DNA from: Actinoallomurus bryophytorum
GTDB lineage: Bacteria > Actinomycetota > Actinomycetes > Streptosporangiales > Streptosporangiaceae
DNA: 64,000 nt
Direction of reading: 5' to 3'
Assembly (NCBI RefSeq): GCF_006716425.1
Contig: NZ_VFOZ01000001.1
Coordinates: 1,054,001-1,118,000, forward strand
Both the position numbers and the translations under genes were made by a program. The notes under the pieces were generated by a model. That model searched no databases. It worked only from the letters and a program-made list of their open reading frames with translations, and was not told the DNA's origin. Every line of letters begins with the position of its first letter. Within the stretch, counting starts at the first letter, position 1. Of this stretch, positions 18,529 to 28,888 are shown in pieces.

Positions 18529-20028
18529 TCAGCCGCTCTGGGGAGTTCGCTGTGCCCGGTCCAGCGGGATGTCCAGCGTGACCTCCGTGCCTCCGCCGTC
18601 TCGGCGGCGGAGTTCGAGGACGCCGCCCAGCTCCCCCACGATCAGTGTCCGGACGATCTGCAGGCCCAGGCTCGCCGCCGACTCCACGTCGAATCCCTCC
18701 GGCAGGCCCACTCCGTTGTCGGCCACGACGACGCCCAGCCGCTCGCCGCTTCGCGTGATCACGACCTCCAGGAGCCCGGAGTTGTCCGTGAGCCCGTGCT
18801 CCAGGGCGTTCTGCAGCAGCTCCGTCAGCACCATCGCGAGCGGCGTCGCGATGGCCGCGGGCAGGACCCCGAAACCGCCGATCCGCTTGGGCCGTACGCG
18901 GGTCTCCGGCGCGGACACCTCACCCGCCATGGCCATCACCCGGTCGGCGATGTCGTCGAAGTCGATCAGCTCCTCCGGGGTGTGGGAGAGCGTCTCGTGC
19001 ACGATCGCGATGGAGCCGACCCGGCGTACCGCCTCCTCCAGCGCGTCTCTCCCCTCCGGCACCTGCAAGCGCCGGGCCTGCAGGCGCAGCAGCGCCGCCA
19101 CCGTCTGCAGGTTGTTCTTCACCCGATGGTGGATCTCGCGGATCGTCGCGTCCTTGGTCATCAGCTCACGGTCGCGCCAGCGCAGCTCGGTGACGTCGCG
19201 CAGCAGGACGAGCGCGCCGGTGCGGTGACCGTCGACGATGAGAGGGATGGCACGGAGCTGGACGACCGCGCCGTTCGCCTCGACCTCGGTCTCGCGGGCC
19301 GCACGGCCACCGGCGACCATCGCCAGGGAGTCGTCGACCGGCGCGGTGTTGATCCGTGCCGTCATCTCGCCCAGGTGCGCGCCGGACAGGTCGGTGGCGA
19401 GACCGAGGCGCCGGTAGGCCGACTGGGCGTTCGGGCTCGCGTACAGCACGCGTCCCTCGCGGTCGATGCGCAGCAGACCGTCGCCCACACGGGGTGAACG
19501 GGCCAGGTTGGGCTCCTGCTCGGGGAACGGGAACCGCCCGTCATTGATCATCTTCGCCAGGTCGCTGGCGCTCTGCAGGTACGTCAGCTCGAGCCGGCTC
19601 GGCGTACGGGCCGAGCTCAGGTTCGTGCTGCGCTGGATGACGCCGAGGATCCGCTTGCCACGCCGTACCGGGATGGACTCCTCGCGTACCGGGATGCCGC
19701 TCCCCCACTCCGGGTCGCCTTCGCGGCAGATGCGTCCCTCGCGGTAGGCGATGTCGACGAGGTTGCGCCGCCCCTTGCCGGCCACCACCCCGACGAGGTC
19801 CTCCGGGTAGGCGGTCGGCCCGGTCGTGGGGCGGATCTGGGCCACCGCCACCCAGCTCTCCTTCTCCGCACCGCGCGCGGCCTCGGAGCCCAGCGGCACC
19901 CAGAGGACGAGGTCGGCGAAGGACAGATCGGCGAGCAGCTGCCAGTCCGACACCAGCGAGTGGATCCACTCCAGGTCCGCGGTGTCGAGGTCGGTGTGCT
20001 TCTTGATCAGGTCGCTCAGCGTGGGCAC
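18529..20028 (-). CDS. pdtaS: sensor histidine kinase PdtaS
   Basis: 499 residues, cytosolic, no membrane segment. Order: N-terminal GAF-like domain (about 1-150), PAS domain (about 180-285, RIDREGRVLYASPNAQSAY), HisKA_2 phosphoacceptor (IREIHHRVKNNLQTVAAL, histidine near residue 300) and a HATPase domain with LTELLQNALEHG and VVADNGVGLP. In mycobacteria PdtaS phosphorylates the antiterminator PdtaR; that partner is not in this window. The GTG at 20028 gives a length close to the 501 aa of M. tuberculosis PdtaS. It neighbours whiB1, as there. Confidence 0.94.
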   Translation of the reverse strand: MPTLSDLIKKHTDLDTADLEWIHSLVSDWQLLADLSFADLVLWVPLGSEAARGAEKESWVAVAQIRPTTGPTAYPEDLVGVVAGKGRRNLVDIAYREGRICREGDPEWGSGIPVREESIPVRRGKRILGVIQRSTNLSSARTPSRLELTYLQSASDLAKMINDGRFPFPEQEPNLARSPRVGDGLLRIDREGRVLYASPNAQSAYRRLGLATDLSGAHLGEMTARINTAPVDDSLAMVAGGRAARETEVEANGAVVQLRAIPLIVDGHRTGALVLLRDVTELRWRDRELMTKDATIREIHHRVKNNLQTVAALLRLQARRLQVPEGRDALEEAVRRVGSIAIVHETLSHTPEELIDFDDIADRVMAMAGEVSAPETRVRPKRIGGFGVLPAAIATPLAMVLTELLQNALEHGLTDNSGLLEVVITRSGERLGVVVADNGVGLPEGFDVESAASLGLQIVRTLIVGELGGVLELRRRDGGGTEVTLDIPLDRAQRTPQSG

Positions 20029-20055
20029 GACTGCATCATCGCAGGTGGAACTGGC

Positions 20056-21243
20056 ATGATTCGGCGCGTGGATCCTCTGGAACGGCTGACGGCCGCGACG
20101 CGTGAGCGTACGGCCGCAGGCCTGCGCCGTACTCTGCGGCCCCGCGAGCCCGGCCATTTTCAATCTGGGACGCTCGACCTGGCCTCGAACGACTATCTCG
20201 GGCTGTCCCGCGACCCGCGGCTGGCCGAGGGCGCGATCGAGGCCGTACGCACCTGGGGTACCGGATCGACCGGATCACGACTCGTCACCGGCACCACCGG
20301 ACTCCACACCGCGCTCGAGGCGCGGCTGGCCGAGTTCACGTGCATGCCGGACGCGCTCGTCTTCTCCTCCGGCTACCTCGCCAACCTCGGCGTGCTCACC
20401 GCCCTGCGCCCCGGCCTGATCGTCTCCGACCAGGGCAACCACGCCTCCCTCATCGACGGCTGCCGCCTCGCCCGATGCCCGGTCGTGGTCACGCCGCACC
20501 GCGACGTCGCCGCCGTGGACGCCGCGCTCGACGGCGCGAGGGACGCGGTCGTCGTGACCGACGCGGTCTTCTCCGTCGACGGTGACCTCGCGCCGCTGCG
20601 CGAGCTGCACGCCGTCGTACGCAGCCGGGGCGCGCTGCTCGTCATCGACGAGGCGCACGCGCTCGGCGTCGTCGGACCGGGCGGACGCGGCGCGGCGTAC
20701 GCCGCCGGGCTCGCCGGCGAGCCCGACGTGATCCTGACGGTGACCCTGTCCAAGTCGCTGGCGTCCCAGGGCGGCGCGGTGCTCGGCGCTCCGCAGGTCA
20801 TCGAGACGATGGTCGACACGGCGCGTTCGTTCGTCTTCGACACCGGGCTCGCCCCCGCGTCCGCCGGAGCGGCGGCCGCCGCGCTCGACGTGCTCGCCGC
20901 CGAGCCCGCGCTGGCCGAACGCGCGCGGGACCGTGCCCGCCGCCTGGCCGGCATCGCGGACGCGCTCGGTCTGGAGACGACCTCACCGGCGGCCGCCGTG
21001 GTCCCGGTCATCATCGGCGATCCGCACGACGCGGTGCGCGCGGCGGAGATCTGTTCGGGGTACGACGTACGGGTGGGCTGCTTTCGCCCGCCCTCGGTTC
21101 CGTACGGCCGCGCGTGCCTCCGCCTGACCGCACGAGCGAGCCTGGACGAGGCAGAACTCACAACGGTCACCCGTGCGCTGACTGGTGTCAAGGAGCAGAT
21201 CGGCCCGTACTCTGCTCGTAACGCCGAAGCGACGCGGCGGTGA
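20056..21243 (+). CDS. bioF: 8-amino-7-oxononanoate synthase
   Basis: 395 residues. PLP enzyme that condenses pimeloyl thioester with alanine in biotin synthesis. Family motifs: [50 protein letters not shown], and the PLP lysine in [13 protein letters not shown]. The ATG at 20056 follows AGGTGGA; a GTG at 20068 (MDPLERL) is the alternative. It is 27 bases from the divergent pdtaS start. The DasR-like regulator follows 15 bases later. No bioA is seen in the window. Confidence 0.93.
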   Translation: MIRRVDPLERLTAATRERTAAGLRRTLRPREPGHFQSGTLDLASNDYLGLSRDPRLAEGAIEAVRTWGTGSTGSRLVTGTTGLHTALEARLAEFTCMPDALVFSSGYLANLGVLTALRPGLIVSDQGNHASLIDGCRLARCPVVVTPHRDVAAVDAALDGARDAVVVTDAVFSVDGDLAPLRELHAVVRSRGALLVIDEAHALGVVGPGGRGAAYAAGLAGEPDVILTVTLSKSLASQGGAVLGAPQVIETMVDTARSFVFDTGLAPASAGAAAAALDVLAAEPALAERARDRARRLAGIADALGLETTSPAAAVVPVIIGDPHDAVRAAEICSGYDVRVGCFRPPSVPYGRACLRLTARASLDEAELTTVTRALTGVKEQIGPYSARNAEATRR

Positions 21244-21258
21244 ACGTGAGGAGTGCGA

Positions 21259-22011
21259 GTGACGGCTGAGCGGGCACCAGAGCTGGGGGTGGAACCTCGC
21301 GTTCCCAAGTACTACCGGTTGAAAAAGCACCTCGTGGAGCTGACCGAGGCGCTCCCGCCCGGAAGCCCGCTCCCGCCTGAGCGGAGTCTCGCGGAAAAGT
21401 ACGGCACGTCGCGGACCACGGTACGACAGGCCCTGGCGGAGCTCGTGATCGAGGGCCGCCTGCAGCGCATCCAGGGCAAGGGCACGTTCGTCGCCAAGCC
21501 GAAGGTCTCCCAGGAGCTGCAGCTCGTCAGCTACACCGAGGACATGCGCCACCACGGCCTGCACCCTGAGACGCGCATCCTGGACATCGGTTACGTCACC
21601 GCCGACGAACGCTTCGCGCGGCTGCTCGCCATCCGCCCCGGCGGCCGCGCGCTGCGCATCCACCGTCTCCGGCTGGCCGACGGCGAGCCGATGTCGATCG
21701 ACACGTCGCTGCTGCCGGCCCGCCGCTTCCCCGGCCTGCGCAAGGAGCTTCCGCGCCACCGGTCCCTGTACGAGACCCTCGCCACCGCGTACGACGTGCA
21801 CCTGGCCGAGGCGGAGGAGACCATCGAGACCGTGCTGGCCACCCCGGACGACGCACAGCTCCTCGGCGTCGACGTCGGCCTGCCGCTCCTCCTGCTGTCC
21901 CGCCACGCCTTCGACACAGACGGCGAACCGGTCGAATGGGCCCAGTCGCTGTACCGCGGCGACCGCTACAAGTTCGTCACCCGCCTCCGCCGCCAGCGCG
22001 AGACCCCCTGA
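21259..22011 (+). CDS. DasR-like GntR/HutC family regulator
   Basis: 250 residues. N-terminal GntR winged helix ([16 protein letters not shown], then [20 protein letters not shown]) and a C-terminal UTRA ligand domain ending [14 protein letters not shown]. The sequence closely resembles streptomycete DasR, the GlcNAc regulator that senses glucosamine phosphates. The GTG at 21259 follows GAGGAG. It sits 15 bases after bioF and is probably co-transcribed with it, which is an unusual setting for DasR; the orthology is an inference from sequence likeness only. Confidence 0.85.
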   Translation: MTAERAPELGVEPRVPKYYRLKKHLVELTEALPPGSPLPPERSLAEKYGTSRTTVRQALAELVIEGRLQRIQGKGTFVAKPKVSQELQLVSYTEDMRHHGLHPETRILDIGYVTADERFARLLAIRPGGRALRIHRLRLADGEPMSIDTSLLPARRFPGLRKELPRHRSLYETLATAYDVHLAEAEETIETVLATPDDAQLLGVDVGLPLLLLSRHAFDTDGEPVEWAQSLYRGDRYKFVTRLRRQRETP

Positions 22012-22083
22012 CACCTCCCCGGCTACTTCGGCCGATCTGGGTACGCTGAGCGAGCAGAATCCCTACGATGACCGGAGCTGATC

Positions 22084-22758
22084 GTGAGGGGAGAGTCACA
22101 CAACGTGAGCGCAGTCGCCCATTACTACACGCTGCCGGACACGCCGTACAACCTGTGGCTGCGCGACGAGCTCGCCGAGCAGCTTCACCTCCCCAACGAC
22201 GGCACCAAGGTTGAGGTCGTCGGAGGGGAGATGGTCGTGTCGCCGGGGCCGACATATGATCACAACCTGATCGTCCAGGACGTTCAGCGCGCGTTGTTCG
22301 CCGCGGAAATGGCCGATCCGGGATTCCGGTGGCGTTGTGTGCACACCATGGACCTGAATCTGAGCGAGATCCGTGACGGTTACATCCCGGATCTCATCGT
22401 CCTGGACGTCGATACCTCCGACAAGGCGCGCGAGGCGCAGGCCCGGCATCTGCTTCCCGATCAGGTGGGGCTGGTTCTGGAGGTCACGTCACGGTCGAAC
22501 GCCGCCGACGATCGTCAACCGGCCCTGAGTCGTTCGACAGGCACCAAATGGAACGGTTACGCCCAGGTGGGCCTGCCGTACTACCTCCTGGTCGACCGGG
22601 CTCCCCGCAGCGCGCAGACCGTTCTCTACTCCGACCCGGATCCGGCTTCGGGCGCCTATCTGCACTTCGAGTCCTGGAAGTTCGGTGAGACGATCCGCCT
22701 GCCGGAACCCTTCGGGCTCGAGATCGTCACCGACGCCTGGCGGCCCTGGGACGGCTGA
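22084..22758 (+). CDS. Uma2 family protein (DUF820, PD-(D/E)XK nuclease fold)
   Basis: 224 residues. Features of the Uma2 family: KVEVVGGEMVVSPGPTYDHN near the N terminus, then YIPDLIVLDV and VGLVLEVTSRSNAADD, where the D and E-V pattern matches the PD-(D/E)XK nuclease core. These proteins are very common in actinomycetes and cyanobacteria, and their function is not established. Starts are possible at the GTG codons at 22084 and 22105. It lies between the DasR-like gene and bioD, reading in the same direction, and interrupts the biotin genes. Confidence 0.85.
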   Translation: MRGESHNVSAVAHYYTLPDTPYNLWLRDELAEQLHLPNDGTKVEVVGGEMVVSPGPTYDHNLIVQDVQRALFAAEMADPGFRWRCVHTMDLNLSEIRDGYIPDLIVLDVDTSDKAREAQARHLLPDQVGLVLEVTSRSNAADDRQPALSRSTGTKWNGYAQVGLPYYLLVDRAPRSAQTVLYSDPDPASGAYLHFESWKFGETIRLPEPFGLEIVTDAWRPWDG

Positions 22759-22817
22759 CGGACGCCCGGCCGCCCCGGGGAGAACCCGACATCAGGTGAG
22801 TCGCTAGAGTCGCGCGA

Positions 22818-23558
22818 GTGAGTGTGCTCGTCGTGACCGGGACCGATACCGGTGTGGGAAAGACGGTCGTGACGGCCGCGGTGGCGGCGCTGGCGCGTAC
22901 GCGCGGGGCCTCGGTGGCGGTGGTCAAGCCCGCCCAGACCGGGGTGCGTCCCGGGGTGGCCGGCGACCTGGACGAGGTGCGCAGGCTGGCCGGTCTCACC
23001 GATCTGCATGAGTTCGCCCGCTACGCCGCCGCTCTCGCGCCCGCCTCGGCGGCACGCCTGGCCGGGCTGCCGCCACTCGATCTCGCGAACTGTGCCGAGC
23101 AGATCACCTCGCTCGACCGGGACCTGGTCATCGTCGAGGGCGCGGGCGGGCTCCTGGTGCGTTACGACGACGAGGGTGCCACGCTCGCCGACCTGGCCCA
23201 TGCCCTCCGGGCTCCCGTGCTCGTCACCGTACGGCCGGGGCTCGGCACGCTCAACCACACGGCGCTGACGCTGGAGGCCATGGCCGGCCGCGGCGTCGAA
23301 CTGGCCGGGATCGTCATCGGGGCGTGGCCGCGCCGCCCTCTCCTGGACGACCTGTGCAACGTCCGTGACCTGGAGACCATCGCGGCGCGCCCGCTCTCCG
23401 GGGTGCTGCCCGAGGGCTCCGGGCGCCTGGGCGGCCCGGAGTTCCTGCTCGCCGCACGTGACGGCCTCGCTCCGCACCTCGGCGGAGTCTTCGACCCGGG
23501 CAGCTTCCGGGAGGATTGCCATGCCCGTACGCAGACGTACGGGGAACTGACCCCATGA
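22818..23558 (+). CDS. bioD: dethiobiotin synthetase
   Basis: 246 residues. ATP-dependent carboxylation and ring closure giving dethiobiotin, the step before BioB. P-loop [13 protein letters not shown] at the N terminus, the substrate lysine in VVKPAQTG, and [17 protein letters not shown]. The GTG at 22818 directly starts the first strand (MSVLVVTG). Its stop codon overlaps an in-frame ATG that opens the bioB reading frame, so the two genes are coupled. Confidence 0.95.
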   Translation: MSVLVVTGTDTGVGKTVVTAAVAALARTRGASVAVVKPAQTGVRPGVAGDLDEVRRLAGLTDLHEFARYAAALAPASAARLAGLPPLDLANCAEQITSLDRDLVIVEGAGGLLVRYDDEGATLADLAHALRAPVLVTVRPGLGTLNHTALTLEAMAGRGVELAGIVIGAWPRRPLLDDLCNVRDLETIAARPLSGVLPEGSGRLGGPEFLLAARDGLAPHLGGVFDPGSFREDCHARTQTYGELTP

Positions 23559-23569
23559 GAGGAAGAGCC

Positions 23570-24613
23570 GTGAGCGACATTCGCGAGACCCCGGCGCCGC
23601 CCACGACCGACGGTGCACCGACCGACATCCTCGCCATCGCGCGTGCGCAGGTGCTCGAACAGGGCGAAGGACTCCGCGAGCAGCAGATCTACGAATGCCT
23701 GACGCTTCCCGACGACCGTGTCGAGGACCTGCTCGCGCTCGCGCACGAGGTGCGCATGCGGTGGTGCGGGCCCGAGGTCGAGGTCGAGGGCATCGTCTCG
23801 GTCAAGACCGGCGGCTGCCCGGAGGACTGTCACTTCTGCTCGCAGTCGGGGCAGTTCGAGTCCCCCGTACGCACCGCGTGGCTGGACATCCCCTCACTCG
23901 TACGGGCCGCCAAGGAGACCGCCGAGACGGGCGCGACGGAGTTCTGCATCGTCGCCGCCGTACGCGGGCCCGATGACCGGCTCATGAGCCAGGTACGCGA
24001 AGGTGTCGCGGCGATCCGCAAGGAGGTGGACATCAACATCGCGTGCTCGCTCGGCATGCTGACGCAGGAACAGGTCGACGAGCTGGCGGCGATGGGCGTC
24101 CACCGCTACAACCACAACCTCGAGGCGCCCAAGTCCCACTTCCACAACGTCGTGACCACCCACACGTGGGAGGAGCGCTGGGAGACCTGCGAGATGGTGC
24201 GCGCCGCCGGCATGGAGCTGTGCTGCGGCGGCATCGTCGGCATGGGCGAGACGATCGAGCAGCGGGCCGAGTTCGCCGCGCAGCTCGGTGAGCTCGCGCC
24301 CGACGAGGTGCCGCTCAACTTCCTCAACCCGCGGCCCGGCACGCCGTTCGCCGGGTATCCCCTCGTCGAGGGCGCCGAGGCGCTCAAGACCATCGCGGCG
24401 TTCCGGCTCGCGCTGCCGCGGACCATCCTGCGGTACGCGGGGGGCCGCGAGCTGACGCTCGGCGACCTGGGCACCAAGTCGGGCATGCTCGGCGGGATCA
24501 ACGCGATCATCGTCGGCAACTACCTCACCACGCTCGGCCGCCCGACCGGCAGCGACCTGGAAATGCTGGGTGAACTGAAAATGCCGATCAAGGCACTGTC
24601 ACAAACTCTCTAG
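23570..24613 (+). CDS. bioB: biotin synthase
   Basis: 347 residues, radical-SAM enzyme that inserts sulfur into dethiobiotin. The SAM cluster motif CPEDCHFC is intact. The auxiliary-cluster region includes [10 protein letters not shown] and [16 protein letters not shown], and the C terminus has the arginine of LRYAGGREL. The GTG at 23570 is preceded by GAGGAA at good spacing; an ATG at 23555 that overlaps the bioD stop is the alternative. This form may depend on the small BsaP protein encoded at 28889. Confidence 0.96.
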   Translation: MSDIRETPAPPTTDGAPTDILAIARAQVLEQGEGLREQQIYECLTLPDDRVEDLLALAHEVRMRWCGPEVEVEGIVSVKTGGCPEDCHFCSQSGQFESPVRTAWLDIPSLVRAAKETAETGATEFCIVAAVRGPDDRLMSQVREGVAAIRKEVDINIACSLGMLTQEQVDELAAMGVHRYNHNLEAPKSHFHNVVTTHTWEERWETCEMVRAAGMELCCGGIVGMGETIEQRAEFAAQLGELAPDEVPLNFLNPRPGTPFAGYPLVEGAEALKTIAAFRLALPRTILRYAGGRELTLGDLGTKSGMLGGINAIIVGNYLTTLGRPTGSDLEMLGELKMPIKALSQTL

Positions 24614-24681
24614 AACCATCCGGCGCCCGCTACCGTCAAAGTTCGGACAGCAGTATCAACTGTCACCGAACAAAGGTGGTC

Positions 24682-25434
24682 ATGATGAGGAACGCGGTCG
24701 GGGCGGCCCTCAGCGGCGTCGCACTGTTCGTTTCCGGGTGCGCCGGAGATTCCCAGGCCCAGGTCGGCGACTCCACGTCCCCGAGCCTCGGCTCGGCGGA
24801 CACGCTCGTGCTGCGCACGATGACCACGGGAGGCTTCGCCGGCCTGGGCGGCCCCGGCACCGTGCCGGACTTCTCCCTGTACGGCGACGGGCGCGCCGTC
24901 ACCGGCGGCCGGGAGCCGACCGAGTACCACCTCACGCACCAGGCCCTGCGGCGGCTCGTCAGCGACGCGTCCAAGGCCGGGCTGGCGACCCCGCGCACCG
25001 TCGACGACCCGAACATCTCCGACGGGACCTACAAGGTCATCACCTTCGTGACCGGCGGCCGGGCGCGTACGACGAAGGTCATCCAGGAGGGTGGTCGGGC
25101 AGACGATCCGGCCAAGAAGTTCCTCGCGCGGCTCGTCCCGGCGAACTGGCCGCGCGGTGACCAGGCCTCCGCTCCCGTGGCGTACCGTCCGTCGCGGGTC
25201 GCGGTGCTGGCGGTCGCCTCGCCGGGCTCCGGCCCGAAGTGGCCCTACGGCCCGCTGACCTCCGGCAAACGGGTCGGGACGAGCGGCTGCACCGTGCTCA
25301 CCGGCGCGGATGCCGCCAAGGCCCAGCGGCTCGCCACGGCCCGTACGCAGTGGAACGACCGCGGGAAGTCCTTCCGGGTGAGGATCCGGCCACTGCTGCC
25401 CGACGAGCGTGACTGCGCCGCGCTCAGCCGCTGA
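24682..25434 (+). CDS. hypothetical secreted lipoprotein
   Basis: 250 residues. A signal peptide with lipobox VSGC (ALFVSGCAGD) predicts a membrane-anchored exported protein. The mature part has no motif I recognise; it includes a run VPDFSLYGDGRAVTG and two later cysteines (SGCTVLTG, ERDCAALSR) that could form a disulfide. AAAGGTGG lies just before the ATG at 24682. Proteins of this layout occur widely in actinomycetes without assigned function. Confidence 0.75.
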   Translation: MMRNAVGAALSGVALFVSGCAGDSQAQVGDSTSPSLGSADTLVLRTMTTGGFAGLGGPGTVPDFSLYGDGRAVTGGREPTEYHLTHQALRRLVSDASKAGLATPRTVDDPNISDGTYKVITFVTGGRARTTKVIQEGGRADDPAKKFLARLVPANWPRGDQASAPVAYRPSRVAVLAVASPGSGPKWPYGPLTSGKRVGTSGCTVLTGADAAKAQRLATARTQWNDRGKSFRVRIRPLLPDERDCAALSR

Positions 25435-25512
25435 GGCTTCACAGGGCGGACCGTTACCGACTCGTGATCTGGGGCGGCCGAAACGTAATCACCCGCCTTC
25501 AAAGTGGCCCCG

Positions 25513-25530
25513 AGCGAAACAATGTTTCGA
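25513..25530. promoter_or_regulatory. small inverted repeat before the transporter operon
   Basis: CGAAAC-AAT-GTTTCG lies just upstream of the Shine-Dalgarno of the DUF3311 gene. It could be an operator or a 5'-UTR hairpin. Confidence 0.35.
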
Positions 25531-25541
25531 AAGGGCCTCCG

Positions 25542-25802
25542 ATGCCTCAAGGTGATCCACGTTCGACCAGCCCCGTCGTGCGAATCGTGGTCGCGGTTCT
25601 GCTGATCGCGCCATTCGTCGCCTACCTCGCCGTTCCGAGTTATGCGAGAGTCAAGCCGCGCCTCGCCGGATTCCCGTTCTTCTACTGGTGGCAGCTCCTC
25701 TGGGTGATCATCACAGGGGTGTTCATCGGGATCGCCTACCTGCTCACGCGCCCCCGCGGTGACGCCCCGGCCTCGGACCCGGCGAACGAAGGGGGCGAGT
25801 GA
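25542..25802 (+). CDS. DUF3311 family small membrane protein
   Basis: 86 residues with two hydrophobic segments (VVRIVVAVLLIAPFVAYLAV and FYWWQLLWVIITGVFIGIAY) and a hydrophilic tail. It is the conserved small partner gene found before MctP/SSS-type monocarboxylate transporters, probably a subunit or assembly factor of the transporter. The ATG at 25542 has AAAGGG upstream. Its stop overlaps the next start by one base (TGATG). Confidence 0.88.
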   Translation: MPQGDPRSTSPVVRIVVAVLLIAPFVAYLAVPSYARVKPRLAGFPFFYWWQLLWVIITGVFIGIAYLLTRPRGDAPASDPANEGGE

Positions 25803-27421
25803 TGGACGACGTCAACGGCGTTGAGCTCACCATCGTCATCGTCTTCTTCGTCCTCGTCACGGCGATGGGGTTCGCGGCCGCGCGCTGGCGGCGCGGGCAG
25901 AGCCTCATGCACCTCGACGAGTGGGGGCTGGCCGGCCGCCGTTTCGGGACGTTCACCACGTGGTTCCTGCTCGGCGGCGACCTCTACACGGCGTACACGT
26001 TCATCGCCGTACCGGCGGCCGTCTTCGCCGGCGGGGCCATGGGCTTCTGGGCCCTGCCGTACGCCGCCATCGCCTACCCGATCGTGTTCCTGGTCGGCCC
26101 GCGGCTGTGGTCGGTCTCCCACGTCCACGGCTACGTCACGACGGCCGACTTCGTACGTGGCCGGTTCGGGTCCAGGTCGCTGGGGCTGGCCGTCGCGGTC
26201 ACCGGGATCATGGCGATGATGCCCTACATCGCACTTCAGCTCGTCGGCATCCAGGCGGTTCTGACCGTCATCGGGGTGAAGGGCACCGGGCTCGCCAAGG
26301 ATCTCCCGCTCTTCATCGCGTTCGCGGTACTGGCCGCCTACACCTACACCTCGGGCCTGCGCGCCCCGGCGCTCATCGCGTTCGTCAAGGACGCCCTGAT
26401 CTATCTCGTGATCATCGTGGCGGTCCTCTACATCCCGACGAAACTGGGCGGCTGGGGTCACATCTTCGACAGCGCACAGACGAGTCTGGCCAAACCCAAC
26501 CCCGCCACGGGTAAGCCGAGCGGCTCGCTCATCACCAATGACATGACCCACTGGGCGTACGGCACCCTGGCGATGGGGTCGGCGCTGGCGCTGTTCATCT
26601 ACCCGCACACCGTCACCGGGACGCTCGCGGCGGGACGGCGCAACGTGATCAAACGGAACGCCGCGCTGCTCCCGGCGTACTCCCTGCTGCTCGGGTTTCT
26701 CGCCCTTCTCGGCTACATGGCCCTCGCCAAGCCGGACGTGGCCGCGGCGGTCAGGGCCGCCAAGAACCCTCAGCTCGCGGTGCCGACCCTGTTCGACCAC
26801 GTGTTCCCCAGCTGGTTCGCCGGCGTGGCCTTCGCGGCCATCGCCGTGGGCGCGCTCGTCCCGGCGGCGATCATGTCGATCGCCGCCTCGAACCTGTTCA
26901 CCCGCAACGTCTACAAGGAGTTCCTGCGGCCCGGCGCCTCACCGGCCGAGGAGACACGCGTCGCCAGGATCGTGTCCTTGCTGGTCAAGGTCGGCGCACT
27001 GGTCTTCGTACTCGCGTTCGACAAGACCCTGTCGATCAACCTGCAGCTCCTCGGCGGCATCTGGATCGTGCAGACCTTCCCGTCACTGACCCTCGGGCTC
27101 TACACCCGCTGGTTCCATCGCTGGGCGCTGCTCGCCGGCTGGGCGGCCGCCATGGTGTACGGCACCGTGGTCGCCTACCAGCAGCACTCACCGGCACAGA
27201 AGCACTTCGCCCAGTCCACCGCCGACGTGCCGTTCCTCCACCACACCGCCTACATCGCGCTGACCGCCTTCGTGATCAACATGATCGTCGTCCTGCTCCT
27301 GACCACGATCTTCAAGGCGATCGGGCTGCCGGTCGGCGGGGACGAGACCGACCCCGCCGACTACACGGCCGACGCCGACGACCCGGGCGTGAAGGAACTT
27401 CCCGAGCTCGTCACCGACTAG
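25802..27421 (+). CDS. sodium:solute symporter, MctP-like monocarboxylate transporter
   Basis: 539 residues, about 13 transmembrane segments, SSS family. Typical parts: DEWGLAGRRFGTFTTWFLLG, the sodium-site region AFAAIAVGALVPAAIMSIAAS, and long hydrophobic runs throughout. By similarity to MctP/MctC proteins with a DUF3311 partner, it may import lactate, pyruvate, acetate or propionate; the substrate is an inference. It is translationally coupled to the DUF3311 gene, and its 3' end overlaps the convergent HAD-like gene by 4 bases. Confidence 0.9.
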   Translation: MDDVNGVELTIVIVFFVLVTAMGFAAARWRRGQSLMHLDEWGLAGRRFGTFTTWFLLGGDLYTAYTFIAVPAAVFAGGAMGFWALPYAAIAYPIVFLVGPRLWSVSHVHGYVTTADFVRGRFGSRSLGLAVAVTGIMAMMPYIALQLVGIQAVLTVIGVKGTGLAKDLPLFIAFAVLAAYTYTSGLRAPALIAFVKDALIYLVIIVAVLYIPTKLGGWGHIFDSAQTSLAKPNPATGKPSGSLITNDMTHWAYGTLAMGSALALFIYPHTVTGTLAAGRRNVIKRNAALLPAYSLLLGFLALLGYMALAKPDVAAAVRAAKNPQLAVPTLFDHVFPSWFAGVAFAAIAVGALVPAAIMSIAASNLFTRNVYKEFLRPGASPAEETRVARIVSLLVKVGALVFVLAFDKTLSINLQLLGGIWIVQTFPSLTLGLYTRWFHRWALLAGWAAAMVYGTVVAYQQHSPAQKHFAQSTADVPFLHHTAYIALTAFVINMIVVLLLTTIFKAIGLPVGGDETDPADYTADADDPGVKELPELVTD

Positions 27422-28044
27422 GGCATCCCGTCGTGCGGAGCCGCCGGGCGACGGCTCCGCCGGCAGGAGGCCTTCGTGTCCCGCGCTTGGCTCCATGAGC
27501 GCGCCAGCCATCGACCGATGACCTCGAAGTCCTCGTCGGTGAGGCCGCGACGATGGTCCACGCGGTGAAGGAGAGCCCGCCCCCTGTGGTGTGCCGACAC
27601 CCAGGCCTGATCCCTGTCGGTGATCTCGTCATCGACCCAGACGAACGCGCGTCCGGCGGCCCACTCGACCAGGCCACGGGTCTTCCAGTGCAGCCCGTCG
27701 AGGCCCTCGTCGTCCTCGGGCGAATCGGGCCAGGTCACCAGCGGTAGTTCGGGCAGGCCGATCCGTGGGGCGATCTCGTCGTTCGCGTCCGCCATCCAGG
27801 TCGTGGCCCACACCAGGTCACAGGGCAGGGCCGACAGCCGCCTCCCGTGCTCGGGGTCGAGCCTGGCCAGGAGCGGATTCGCGGATACCCCCGGCGGCTC
27901 CGGCCCGGCCTGACATGCCGGCGGCCCGTCCGGGGGCCGCTCCGGGTCGATCCCGAACGGAATCAGTGGTCCGTCGACGTCGAGGAAGAGCAGCGGACGG
28001 CCTGCGGCACCATTCACCGCCGGCACGATAGCGGTGGCGGTCAT
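27418..28044 (-). CDS. HAD-like domain protein
   Basis: 208 residues. The N-terminal motif LLFLDVDGPLIPFG is HAD motif I (DxD). WATTWMADANDEIAP follows, and FVWVDDEITDRD resembles the acidic fourth motif. It belongs to the family of small actinomycete HAD-domain proteins with unknown substrates. The ATG at 28044 is chosen; a longer open frame upstream lacks conserved sequence. Its last four bases overlap the end of the convergent transporter gene. Confidence 0.8.
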   Translation of the reverse strand: MTATAIVPAVNGAAGRPLLFLDVDGPLIPFGIDPERPPDGPPACQAGPEPPGVSANPLLARLDPEHGRRLSALPCDLVWATTWMADANDEIAPRIGLPELPLVTWPDSPEDDEGLDGLHWKTRGLVEWAAGRAFVWVDDEITDRDQAWVSAHHRGRALLHRVDHRRGLTDEDFEVIGRWLARSWSQARDTKASCRRSRRPAAPHDGMP

Positions 28045-28287
28045 CGGCAGGCGACGCGTCCGGTGCGCGACGTCGCACCGGTGCACGGCCGCCCGCCCCG
28101 GGCCACGGCAGGCCACCCGTCGCCCGGCGGACCCCAGGTCCACACGCAGGGTCGACCCGGACAAAGGACGGCTAGTTCCCCGCACGGGGAGTCTGACCTG
28201 CGGCTTTCCCACCACAAAAGGGGACCTGTTCCCCGCCTTCCCGGACCGGGTGACCGATCCCGCTTTGTAGTGTTCTAGGCTCAACCC

Positions 28288-28839
28288 GTGAGTGAGGAGA
28301 CCCGGTCAGAACCGGCAGAGCCCCCATATTCGCCTCCTCCCGCGCCGTCGGCCGACATCGAGATCCGGATCGCGCGGCAGGACGAGCTGATCCGGGTCGG
28401 CGAGCTCACCGCGGCCATCTATGTCGCCGCCGGGTACATCAGTCCCAACAGCACCTACATCACGCGGTTGCGCGACGCCGCCTCCCGCGCACGCGAGGCG
28501 GAGCTCCTCGTGGCCATGCACGACGGGGAAACGGCCGGGACGGTCACCTACTGCCCGCACGGCAGCGCCTGGGCGCAGCTCACGGTGCCCGGTGAGGCGG
28601 AGTTCCGGATGCTGGCGGTGGTGCCGGCCGTACGCGGGCTCGGCATCGGCGAGACGCTCGTACGCCACTGCGTCGCCCGCGCCCGCGAGGACGGCTGCGT
28701 GACCCTTCGCCTGTCGACCGAGCCCATGATGCACGCGGCGCACCGGATCTACCGGCGGCTGGGTTTCGCGCGGACGCCAGAGCGCGACTGGCAGCCACAG
28801 CCCGGCGTCGAGCTCCTCACGTACGCGCTGGCTCTCTGA
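28288..28839 (+). CDS. GNAT family N-acetyltransferase
   Basis: 183 residues. The acetyl-CoA-binding motif A is [23 protein letters not shown] (positions about 107-130), followed by [17 protein letters not shown]. The first 25 residues are Pro-rich and probably disordered. The acceptor is unknown. The GTG at 28288 is used. It is in tandem with bsaP, 49 bases upstream of it. Confidence 0.88.
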   Translation: MSEETRSEPAEPPYSPPPAPSADIEIRIARQDELIRVGELTAAIYVAAGYISPNSTYITRLRDAASRAREAELLVAMHDGETAGTVTYCPHGSAWAQLTVPGEAEFRMLAVVPAVRGLGIGETLVRHCVARAREDGCVTLRLSTEPMMHAAHRIYRRLGFARTPERDWQPQPGVELLTYALAL

Positions 28840-28888
28840 GGCCGCCACCGGCCTCCTGGCCCGGCCCTGGGGAGTACGCTGCTGCACC

